Source: Polyangium jinanense
GTDB lineage: Bacteria; Myxococcota; Polyangia; Polyangiales; Polyangiaceae
Direction: 5' to 3'
Assembly: GCF_028435365.1 (NCBI RefSeq)
Contig: NZ_JAGTJJ010000002.1
Location: 62,001-126,000, forward strand
Length of the DNA: 64,000 nt
Part shown: positions 56,722 through 64,000 of the stretch, piece by piece
Position numbering within the stretch: the stretch's first letter is position 1
Layout: every line of letters starts with the position of its first letter
Notes under the pieces: generated by a model
The model's input: only the letters and a program-made list of their open reading frames with translations
The model's database searches: none
What the model was told of the DNA's origin: nothing
Made by a program: the position numbers and the translations under genes

Positions 56722-59046
56722 TCAGCCGCGGCGGAGTCGATACGAAAGGCCTGTCTGCCGCTCCTCGCGCCGCGTCTCGGAGAGCGCGAGGCTGAGCGCT
56801 CGCCCGTCCGTGACGAGCACGACGAGCCGCTTTCCGCGCGTGACGGCCGTGTAGAGCAGGTTCCGCGAGAGCATCACGAAATGCTGCGAGAGCAGCGTGA
56901 TCACCACGGCCGGATACTCGCTGCCCTGGCTCTTGTGGATGCTCGTCGCGTAGGCGAGCACGAGCTCGTCGAGGTCGCTCTCTTCGTAGGCGACGTCCCG
57001 GCCGTCGAACGTGACCGTGAGCGTTCCGGCCTCGGCGTCGATCGCGCGGACGATGCCGACGTCGCCGTTGTAGACCTCGCGGTCGTAGTCGTTCTTGAGC
57101 TGCATGACCTTGTCGCCGAGGCGGAAGAGCTTGCCGCCTCGCGTGACCGAAGGACCGTCCGGGTTGAGCGTCCGCTGCAGCGTCTCGTTCAGCGTGATCG
57201 TGCCGACGGGGCCCTTGTTCATCGGCGAGAGGACCTGCACGTCGCGCACGGGATGCAGGCCGAAGCCACGCGGGATGCGCTCGGTGACGAGCTCGTGGAT
57301 CGTGGCGGCGGCTTCCTCGGGGTTATTTCGTTGGAAGACAAAGAATTCGCCGCGCTTGTCGGTCGCGCCCTCGGGTTTTTCGCCGTCGTGGATGCGGTGC
57401 GCGTTCTGCACGATGAGGCTGCCCTCGGCCTGGCGGAAGATCTGCGAGAGGCGCACTGTCGGGATCGCGCCCGAGGCGATGACGTCGCGCAGGACCGCGC
57501 CAGGGCCGACGGACGGAAGCTGATCGACGTCGCCGACGAGCACGAGCCGGGCTCCATCGGAGACGGCCTGCGTGAGCGCGTCGCAGAGCGGCAGGTCGAT
57601 CATCGAGGCCTCGTCCACGATGAGCACGTCGGCCTCGATCTCGCGGCCTTTCTTGCGGAGGAAGCCGCGCTCCTTCGGGTCGAACTCGAGCATGCGGTGG
57701 AGCGTGACGGCCTCGCGCCCCGTGGCCTCGCTCATGCGTTTGGCCGCGCGACCCGTGGGCGCGGCGAGGCGCACCGTGTGGCCCGCGAGGTCGAAGAGCG
57801 AGAGGATCGCCCGGACGATCGTGGTTTTTCCGACGCCGGGACCACCCGTGATGACGAGGATCTTGTTGCGGGCGGCTTGCTCGATCGCGTCGCGCTGCGC
57901 GGGCGCGAGGGCGACACGCGTGCGGGCCTCGAAGCTCTCGATCGCGGCTTGGGCCACGGCCTCCGGCGATTCGCCGCGGCGGCCCGAGAGAGGACGGCCG
58001 GGCGCGCGGAGGAGCGCGAGGAGGCGCGCGGCGAGGCGCGCTTCGGCTTCGTAGAGCGAGGATTCGTAGACGGCGACCTCGCCCGAGGGGAGCGTTTCGA
58101 CACGCACGCGACCCGAGAGCGCGAGCACGTCGATGGCGCGATCGACGCCTTCCTCCTCGCGTTCGAGGATGAGCGTGGTGGCCGAGACGAGCGCGTTTCG
58201 CTCGGCATACACGTGCCCCTTGCCCGCGAGGTCGCTCAGCATCTGCATCACGCCGGCCTGCGCGCGCTCGGGTGCGTCCAGGGAAACTCCGATGGCACGC
58301 GCGATCTGGTCGGCCGTCTTGAACCCGACGCCCCACACGTCGAGCGCGAGTCGGTAGGGCGCGCGCTTGACGATCTCGATCGCGGAGGCGCCGAACCGCT
58401 TGTAGATGCGCGTCGCCAGCGCGACAGAGGCGCCGTGCTGCTGGAGGAAGATCATGATGTCGCGGATGACGCGCTGCGACGCCCAGGCCTTGGCCACGGC
58501 CTCGGCGCGTCGTGCGCCGAGCCCCGGCACCTCGCCGAGGCGCTCGGGCTCCTCGTCGAGCACACGCAGCGCATCCTCGCCGAACGTCTCGACGATCCGC
58601 TTGGCGAACACGGGCCCGACCCCTTGGACCATGCCCGAGCCGAGGTACTTTTCGAGGCCCTGCAAAGTCGAGGGCGCAATCTCGAGCAGCGTTTCGACGC
58701 GGAGCTGGTCGCCGTGGCGACCATCACGTTCGTAGCGGCCGGTGGCCCGGACGCGCGTGCCGGGGGCGACGGACTGGAAGCGGCCGACCCAGGGGAGAGG
58801 GGCCTCGTGGCCGTCGATCGCGACCTTCACGACCCGGAAGCCCGTCTGGTCGTTTTCGTACGTGACACGCACGACCTCGCCTTCGAGGGTCACGGTGCCG
58901 TCCTTCGAGGGAGCGGCCTTTTGCGCGGCGAAGAGCGTGTGCTGCGCGGGGCCTTGGGGCCCGGATCGCGGGCGTGACGCGGCCCCGGCCGGGCTTTTCG
59001 GGCCCGTCCCCCCGGCGAGCAGAGGCGTGCGTCCGCGGCGGTTCAT
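56722..59046 (-). CDS. recD2: RecD2-type ATP-dependent DNA helicase
   Basis: A 774-residue superfamily 1 helicase of the RecD2 type. An N-terminal extension of about 50 residues and an OB-like domain (YENDQTGFRVVKVAI) are followed by helix-hairpin-helix segments (GMVQGVGPVFAKRIVETFGE; GEVPGLGARRAEAV). The motor has Walker A GGPGVGKTT, motif II VDEASMIDL, motif III LVGDVDQLPSVGPG and motif VI YTAVTRGKRL. The N-terminal hairpins distinguish RecD2 from the RecBCD subunit RecD. ATG at 59046. It moves 5'-3' on single-stranded DNA in other species and acts in repair. Confidence 0.94.
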   Translation of the reverse strand: MNRRGRTPLLAGGTGPKSPAGAASRPRSGPQGPAQHTLFAAQKAAPSKDGTVTLEGEVVRVTYENDQTGFRVVKVAIDGHEAPLPWVGRFQSVAPGTRVRATGRYERDGRHGDQLRVETLLEIAPSTLQGLEKYLGSGMVQGVGPVFAKRIVETFGEDALRVLDEEPERLGEVPGLGARRAEAVAKAWASQRVIRDIMIFLQQHGASVALATRIYKRFGASAIEIVKRAPYRLALDVWGVGFKTADQIARAIGVSLDAPERAQAGVMQMLSDLAGKGHVYAERNALVSATTLILEREEEGVDRAIDVLALSGRVRVETLPSGEVAVYESSLYEAEARLAARLLALLRAPGRPLSGRRGESPEAVAQAAIESFEARTRVALAPAQRDAIEQAARNKILVITGGPGVGKTTIVRAILSLFDLAGHTVRLAAPTGRAAKRMSEATGREAVTLHRMLEFDPKERGFLRKKGREIEADVLIVDEASMIDLPLCDALTQAVSDGARLVLVGDVDQLPSVGPGAVLRDVIASGAIPTVRLSQIFRQAEGSLIVQNAHRIHDGEKPEGATDKRGEFFVFQRNNPEEAAATIHELVTERIPRGFGLHPVRDVQVLSPMNKGPVGTITLNETLQRTLNPDGPSVTRGGKLFRLGDKVMQLKNDYDREVYNGDVGIVRAIDAEAGTLTVTFDGRDVAYEESDLDELVLAYATSIHKSQGSEYPAVVITLLSQHFVMLSRNLLYTAVTRGKRLVVLVTDGRALSLALSETRREERQTGLSYRLRRG

Positions 59047-59127
59047 GGGCGCGGGGCGAGGCTAGCGCGGTTTTCCCGCGGGGAGGGGCTTTGCTCGGCG
59101 AGTTTGTTGGGTAAGACTCGCCGCCCG

Positions 59128-61836
59128 ATGAGCCTCGAGCACCGCCTCCACGACCGCTGCGCGTGCGGATCAGCGCTTTCGTCCTACGCCCACTCGTCCG
59201 CTTCCGCTGCTTCCGGGCGCCCGTTCGCGCTCGCCGGCGTGCAGCGCGTGTACGAACGGGCTCGGCCGTTTCAGGTCACGCACATCGCGCTCGACCTTCG
59301 CCTCGACGTGCCGAAGAAATCCGTCGCGGGCGAGGCGACGCTCGATGTCTCACGCATCGACGCGCGCGCGAAAGAACTCGCGCTCGACGCCGTCGGCTTC
59401 GACCTCCAAGCGGTCGAGCTGCGCGTGGGCGACGAGGGCAAGTTCGCCGCGGTGGAACACGTGTACGACGGGCAGACGCTCCGCGTGTCGGTCCCCGAAG
59501 CGGCCTCGCGCGTGACGGTGCGGGTGCGGTATTCGGCGACGCCGCGGCGCGGGCTCTACTTCCTCGCGCCGGACGAGCACGTGCGTGATCGGCCCGCGCA
59601 GGTCTGGTCGCAGTGCCAGGACGAGGACGCGCGGCACTTCTTTCCGTGCATCGACAAGCCGCACAACAAGCAGTCGACCTCGCTGCGCGTGACGGTGCCC
59701 GAGGGCTGGTTCGCGCTGTCGAACGGCACGCGCGAGAGCGACGAGGACGAGGAGCAACGCGGCGTCTACCGCTACCGGATGGACGACCCGCACCCGAGCT
59801 ACTTGTTCACGCTCGTCGCGGGCGAGTTCGAGCGGATCGACGACGAGGCCGACGGCGTTCGTCTGCATTACTTCGTGCCCAAAGGAAAAACCGACGAGGG
59901 CAAGCGCACGTTCCGGCGGACGCCGGACATGGTGCGTCGCTTCGGCAAGCTCACGGGCGTCGCGTACCCGTGGAAGACGTACTCGCAGATCGTGGTGAGC
60001 GACTTCATCTTCGGCGGGATGGAGAACACGACCGCGACGACGATGTACGAGCACATCCTGCTCGACGAGCGCGCCGCGATCGACGTGACGGCCGACGACC
60101 TCATCGCGCACGAGCTCGCGCACCACTGGTTCGGCGACCTCGTGACGTGCCGCGACTGGTCCCACGCGTGGCTGAACGAGGGGTTTGCCACGTACATGGA
60201 GCACGTCGATCGCGAGGGCTACCTCGGCCGCGAAGAGTACGAGCACGGCGTGCGCGGCGACGTGGCGGCGTACCTGGGCGAGGCCGGTGGGCGCTATCGG
60301 CGTCCGATCGTGTGCCAGGACTACGAGGCGCCGATCGACATCTTCGATCGTCACCTCTACGAGAAGGGCGCGTGCGTTTTGCACATGCTGCGGCTCGAGC
60401 TCGGCGACGAGGCGTTCTGGCGCGGCATCAAGACGTACCTGGAGCGTCACGCGCGCGGGATCGTGGAGACGCGTGACCTCATGCGCGCGCTCGAAGAGGC
60501 GAGCGGCAAGAGCCTGGAGCGCTTCTTCGAGCAGTGGGTGTTCCGCGCAGGGCACCCGGAGCTCGAGGTGAAGCTCGATCACGACGGCGAGGCCCTGACC
60601 GTGTCGGTCAAGCAGGCCCAGGCCGCGAAAGAGAGCAAGGAGAAGGACAAGGACGACGCCGGGACGCACGTCTTCGCGCTCGACCTCGAGCTCGACATCT
60701 CCATCGACGGCGAGGTGCGGCGCGAGGTGCGGCGCGTGGAGTCGGCGACCGCGACGTTCACGATTCGCGTGCCGAAGCGGCCGGCGTTCGTCGTGGTGGA
60801 TCCGGAGCTCCGGATCGTGGGCGACGTGCGGGTCGAGTGCCCGGCCGACATGCTGCGCGCGCAACTCGCGGGGGCAAAGACGGCGCGCGGCCGGCTGCTC
60901 GCCGCGAGCCTGATGGGCAAGCTCGACGATCCGGCGACGACACGCGCGCTCGGCGCGTCGCTCGCGAAGGAGGACGAGTTCTGGGGCGTGCGTGCGGAGG
61001 CGGCCTCGGCGCTCGGCGAGGTGCGCAGCGACGACGCGCTCACGCACCTCGTCGCCCACGCGCGGACGGGGCACGCGAAGGTGCGGCGCGCGGTCGCGGC
61101 GGCGCTCGGCAAGTTCCGCAAGGCGCAGGCCGCAGAGGCGCTGAAGAGCCTCGCGCTCCGGGACGCGAGTTACCTCGTGGAGGCGGAGGCCGCGCGCGCG
61201 CTCGGCGCGACCCGGCAGGGCGTCGCGTTCGACACGCTGATCGAGGTGCTCGATCGTCCCTCGTGGTCGGACATCGTCCGCGCGGGCGCGCTCGATGGGC
61301 TCGCGGCCCTGCGTGACGAGCGCGCGCAGGCGCACGTGCTCACGCGGACCCGATACGGGATCCCCACGCGCGGCCGGCGCGCGGCGATCATGGCGCTGCC
61401 GAAGCTCTCGACGGATCGAAAGGTGCGCGAGGCGCTGGAGGATCTGCTCGATCAGTCGGATCCGTACCTCAAGGTGGACGTGGTGCGCGCGCTCGTCGAC
61501 ATCGGCGACGCGAAGTCGCGCGGGCCGCTCTCGCGCCAGATCGATCGCGAGCTCGACGGTCGCGTGCGGCGGCGAATCCGCGAGGCGTTGCGGGACCTCG
61601 GCGGCGCGGGCAAACGCGAAGCCGAGCGGCTGCGCGAGGACCTGGAGACGCTGCGGAGCGAGCACGCCGACCTGAAGGCGCGCCTCGGCAAGCTCGAAGC
61701 GCTGCTCGCGCCGAAGGAGGCCACGAGCAAGCCGAACGGCATCCTCCACGTGCGCGACACGGAGAAACCCGAGGCCGAGAAGGAGTCGGGCGACAAGGGC
61801 AAGAAGAGGAAGAAGGATGAACGAGCTTCGCGGTAA
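59128..61836 (+). CDS. M1-family aminopeptidase with C-terminal HEAT repeats
   Basis: 902 residues. The N-terminal half follows the M1 layout: exopeptidase motif GGMEN at 296-300, HELAH at 328-332 and the third zinc ligand Glu351 in WLNEGFATY. Domain three (about 500-600) is beta-rich. From about 600 to 860 the sequence is a run of HEAT/PBS-lyase-type repeats (VRAEAASALGEVRSDDAL, RRAVAAALGKFRKAQAAEAL, AEAARALGATRQG). They replace the usual helical C-terminal domain. A charged Lys/Glu tail ends it. No signal peptide. ATG at 59128. Its 3' end overlaps the next gene by 20 bases. Confidence 0.9.
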   Translation: MSLEHRLHDRCACGSALSSYAHSSASAASGRPFALAGVQRVYERARPFQVTHIALDLRLDVPKKSVAGEATLDVSRIDARAKELALDAVGFDLQAVELRVGDEGKFAAVEHVYDGQTLRVSVPEAASRVTVRVRYSATPRRGLYFLAPDEHVRDRPAQVWSQCQDEDARHFFPCIDKPHNKQSTSLRVTVPEGWFALSNGTRESDEDEEQRGVYRYRMDDPHPSYLFTLVAGEFERIDDEADGVRLHYFVPKGKTDEGKRTFRRTPDMVRRFGKLTGVAYPWKTYSQIVVSDFIFGGMENTTATTMYEHILLDERAAIDVTADDLIAHELAHHWFGDLVTCRDWSHAWLNEGFATYMEHVDREGYLGREEYEHGVRGDVAAYLGEAGGRYRRPIVCQDYEAPIDIFDRHLYEKGACVLHMLRLELGDEAFWRGIKTYLERHARGIVETRDLMRALEEASGKSLERFFEQWVFRAGHPELEVKLDHDGEALTVSVKQAQAAKESKEKDKDDAGTHVFALDLELDISIDGEVRREVRRVESATATFTIRVPKRPAFVVVDPELRIVGDVRVECPADMLRAQLAGAKTARGRLLAASLMGKLDDPATTRALGASLAKEDEFWGVRAEAASALGEVRSDDALTHLVAHARTGHAKVRRAVAAALGKFRKAQAAEALKSLALRDASYLVEAEAARALGATRQGVAFDTLIEVLDRPSWSDIVRAGALDGLAALRDERAQAHVLTRTRYGIPTRGRRAAIMALPKLSTDRKVREALEDLLDQSDPYLKVDVVRALVDIGDAKSRGPLSRQIDRELDGRVRRRIREALRDLGGAGKREAERLREDLETLRSEHADLKARLGKLEALLAPKEATSKPNGILHVRDTEKPEAEKESGDKGKKRKKDERASR

Positions 61837-62623
61837 GACGGCGCTCGTCACCGGCGCGTCCGCGGGGATCGGCCGCGAGCTCGCGCGTGTGCTCGGACGT
61901 GAGGTCGCGGCCTTGGTGCTGGTCGCGCGCAGGCGTGAGCGGCTCGACGAGCTCGCGCGTGAGCTCACGGCCGCGCGGCCGGGCCTGCGTGTGCTCGTGC
62001 GCGCGGTCGATCTGCTCGACAGGAAGGCGCTCGGCGCGATGCTCGACGACCTCGCGCAGGCGGGCGAGGTGATCGACGTGCTCGTGAACAACGCGGGCTT
62101 CGGCGACTACGGTCTGCTCGAGAAGCGCGACTGGGAGAAGATCGAGCGGATGCTCGAGCTCAACGTCGTGAGCACGACGATGCTGCTCGCGCGGCTCGTG
62201 CCGCCGATGGTGGCGCGTGGGTCCGGCGCGATCCTGAACGTCGGATCGATCGCGGGGATCCTGCCGTCGCCCGCGATGAGCACGTACGCGGCGAGCAAGG
62301 CGTACGTGAACCACCTGAGCGAGGGCCTGCGCGCGGAGCTTTCGGGGACGGGCGTGTCGGTGACGGTGGTTTGTCCGGGTCCGGTGCCGACGGAGTTCCA
62401 GGAGGTCGCGGGGAGCGACGTGCGGCCGGAGCTGCCGAAAGCGGTGTACGTGGACGCGGTGACGTGCGCGGAGGAGGCGGTCCTGGGGCTCAAGCGCGGG
62501 CAAGCGCGCGTCATCCCGGGCGTCGTGCCGCGGGCGATGGCGATGACGGTGGACGCGCTGCCGAAGGCGCTCGTGAGGCCGTTTCTGTCGAAGATGGGGA
62601 AGAAGGCGCGCGGAGGCCGGTAG
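61817..62623 (+). CDS. Short-chain dehydrogenase/reductase
   Basis: 268 residues with the SDR motifs: cofactor loop TGASAGIG, NNAG, Ser in VGSIAGIL and catalytic Y-x-x-x-K in STYAASKAYV. The Arg after the first strands (VARRRERL) suggests NADP preference. Substrate unknown. It starts inside the end of the M1 aminopeptidase gene and is therefore co-transcribed with it. The stop lies 9 bases from the converging repeat-protein gene. Confidence 0.93.
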   Translation: MNELRGKTALVTGASAGIGRELARVLGREVAALVLVARRRERLDELARELTAARPGLRVLVRAVDLLDRKALGAMLDDLAQAGEVIDVLVNNAGFGDYGLLEKRDWEKIERMLELNVVSTTMLLARLVPPMVARGSGAILNVGSIAGILPSPAMSTYAASKAYVNHLSEGLRAELSGTGVSVTVVCPGPVPTEFQEVAGSDVRPELPKAVYVDAVTCAEEAVLGLKRGQARVIPGVVPRAMAMTVDALPKALVRPFLSKMGKKARGGR

Positions 62624-62632
62624 CCGCGTCGC

Positions 62633-64000
62633 TCAGGGCAAGAAGCGACCGAGGAACGCGTCGCCGGACTTGCCGTCGAACGCACCGACAAGCGCCTTTT
62701 CGATCAAGAACGGGGCGTGGTGCTGACCACCGACGATCAGATCGCCCGTCGGCAAGAGCGCGAGCGCAAGCACCGAGTTCGGCGCGTCGTTGTCCTTGCT
62801 TCCACCACTCAAGAGGACACGCGACGAGACGTGCGCGCCGTCGGCGCCACCGAGCTTCGCGAAAAACACGTCGCCGGCATCCATGGCCATGAGGGGCCCG
62901 CCGCCGAAGTCCATGCCGCCCCGGAACGTGCCGGCGAGCGCGAGCTGATCGGCCGTGCCCACGGCGATGTTTGCCTGCTCCACGAACGACGTCGCGTCGC
63001 CGATCGCCTTCGCCCAGACGACGCTGTCTCCGGTGCTCGCGATGCGCGTCACGTAGAGCGCGCGCGCCCCATCCGCGGCTGTTTGCAGTTGCTGTCCGAA
63101 GACGTCGAGGGCGCCCTCGAACGTGCCCGTGAGGAAGACGTCGCCGTTCGACGCAATCGCCACGTCGAACGCTTGCTGTGCCATCGGGTCGCCCCATCCA
63201 CGGGCCCAGATCGCGTTGAGGCTCGGATTGAACTGCGCGGCGAAGACGTCGAAACCACCCTTGCTCGTGAACGGGGTGCCGGCGATCAACTCGAGACCAC
63301 TGGCGAAGTTGCCGGTGATCACGATGTGATCCGTGTCGGTGACGGCGATCGCGCGGAGATCGTCGGCTCCCTGTCCACCCATGCGTCGTGATCCCGCGTG
63401 GAAGCCGGTCTCGTCGAACTTCGCGAGGAACATGTCGTCGACGCCGACGGACGTGAACTCGGTTCCCCCGAAGTTGATGGTGCTGGCGAAGTTGCCCGCC
63501 ACGACCACCTGGTTCGCGTTGGTCACCGCGATCGACGTCACCTCTTGCGAGGCTGTGTCACCGAAGAGCTTGCTCCACACATGGTCGCCGTTCGCGTCGA
63601 ACTTCGCGACGAACGCGTCGTCCGAGCCCTTGCTCGTCAGCACGCCGCCGCCGAAGTCCACCGCGCCGAGCACGCGTCCGCCGACGTAGATCGCGCCGCT
63701 CTTGTCGATGGCGATGGCGTTCGCTTGTTGCAGGGCGGAGTCGCCGAAGCGTTTGGCCCAGACGACCTCGCCCTTCGGCGTGAGCTTCGCGAGGAGGATG
63801 TCGAGGCTGCCCGTGCTCGCGAGAGGGCCGCCGCCGAGATCGATCGTCCCGCCGAACCCGCCCACGATGACGATGTTGCCGTCGGGGGCGATCGCGACGT
63901 CCGAGATCAGCTGCATGGAGAGCGACTCACCGTACGTCTTCAGCCAGCCGTTTCCGAGTGGCGGGCATTCGAGCGCATCGGCGCCGTTGCACGCTTCATC
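62633..64000 (-). CDS. Repeat protein with SBBP/propeller-like repeats, N-terminus beyond the window
   Basis: 455 residues are visible. The frame is open to the window edge, so the Met at 63916 is internal. Upstream of it the translated edge reads DEACNGADALEC, a MopE-like Cys/Asp motif, before the repeats. The body is made of repeats of about 50 residues of the form GxI-x-V-x-G-x-F-x-G-x-(I/V)-x-F-G-G, then FLAKF or FVAKFDANGDHVW-x-K-x-F-G-D, as in SBBP/Delta-60-type beta-propeller proteins. This is probably a secreted or surface protein; no catalytic motif. It converges on the SDR gene. Confidence 0.83.
   Translation of the reverse strand, partial: DEACNGADALECPPLGNGWLKTYGESLSMQLISDVAIAPDGNIVIVGGFGGTIDLGGGPLASTGSLDILLAKLTPKGEVVWAKRFGDSALQQANAIAIDKSGAIYVGGRVLGAVDFGGGVLTSKGSDDAFVAKFDANGDHVWSKLFGDTASQEVTSIAVTNANQVVVAGNFASTINFGGTEFTSVGVDDMFLAKFDETGFHAGSRRMGGQGADDLRAIAVTDTDHIVITGNFASGLELIAGTPFTSKGGFDVFAAQFNPSLNAIWARGWGDPMAQQAFDVAIASNGDVFLTGTFEGALDVFGQQLQTAADGARALYVTRIASTGDSVVWAKAIGDATSFVEQANIAVGTADQLALAGTFRGGMDFGGGPLMAMDAGDVFFAKLGGADGAHVSSRVLLSGGSKDNDAPNSVLALALLPTGDLIVGGQHHAPFLIEKALVGAFDGKSGDAFLGRFLP

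Overview
The window is GC-rich, tightly packed bacterial DNA that looks like a chromosome segment of a myxobacterium, most likely the Polyangium/Sorangium side of the Myxococcota. The reasons are the very high GC at third codon positions, frequent GTG/TTG starts, Ser/Thr protein kinases with a C-terminal membrane anchor beside a PP2C phosphatase, a PilZ protein, MopE-type Cys/Asp repeat proteins, PEGA/TPR envelope proteins, sensor kinases and many lipoproteins. This placement comes from gene content only. No rRNA or tRNA gene was found. About 50 protein genes are supported, and the only gene-free stretch above 300 bases is 43628-44142, which holds a tandem repeat array.

Left part (1-27 kb): end of a BI-1 family membrane protein; a lipoprotein; a coupled PhoH / HD-GYP pair; a porin; a penicillin-binding transpeptidase; thymidine kinase; two small conserved-looking ORFs; a very large outer-membrane protein (metalloprotease-like domain, TolB propeller, BamA-like barrel) coupled to a repeat-bearing PilZ protein; a formyltransferase-like protein lacking a key Asn; a compact ftsE-ftsX-envC-like cell-division operon; a coupled pair of sensor kinases; a lipoprotein esterase; a PEP-synthase-like phosphotransferase; and secreted/TPR proteins.

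Middle part (26-46 kb): a 3-hydroxyacyl-CoA dehydrogenase coupled to a His-rich membrane protein; an ECF sigma factor followed by a 1505-residue anti-sigma-like membrane protein carrying FecR, VIT and vWA domains; a secreted HtrA-like protein with PDZ domain but without the catalytic Ser and His; a PP2C phosphatase and two membrane-anchored Ser/Thr kinases, one coupled to a PEGA outer-membrane-like protein; acetyl-CoA synthetase; a glutaredoxin; a 43-bp-period palindromic repeat array; and a divergent ClpB-type disaggregase.

The most distinctive block is 46.9-53.0 kb: a Tat-exported protein, a short radical SAM protein, a MopE-like Cys-rich lipoprotein, two HxsD-like proteins, an HxsB-type radical SAM maturase and a small protein ending in 15 His-Xaa-Ser triplets (one His-Cys-Ser, then 14 His-Gly-Ser). 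This is a His-Xaa-Ser (Hxs) peptide-modification cassette with extra members. Hxs cassettes are known from comparative genomics, but to my knowledge their product is uncharacterised, and this arrangement looks unusual.

Right part (53-64 kb): ribosomal proteins L21 and L27; a HAD phosphatase; a single-domain response regulator; a TPR protein; RecD2 helicase; an M1 aminopeptidase with C-terminal HEAT repeats coupled to a short-chain dehydrogenase; and, running off the window edge, a repeat protein with a MopE-like Cys motif next to the cut.
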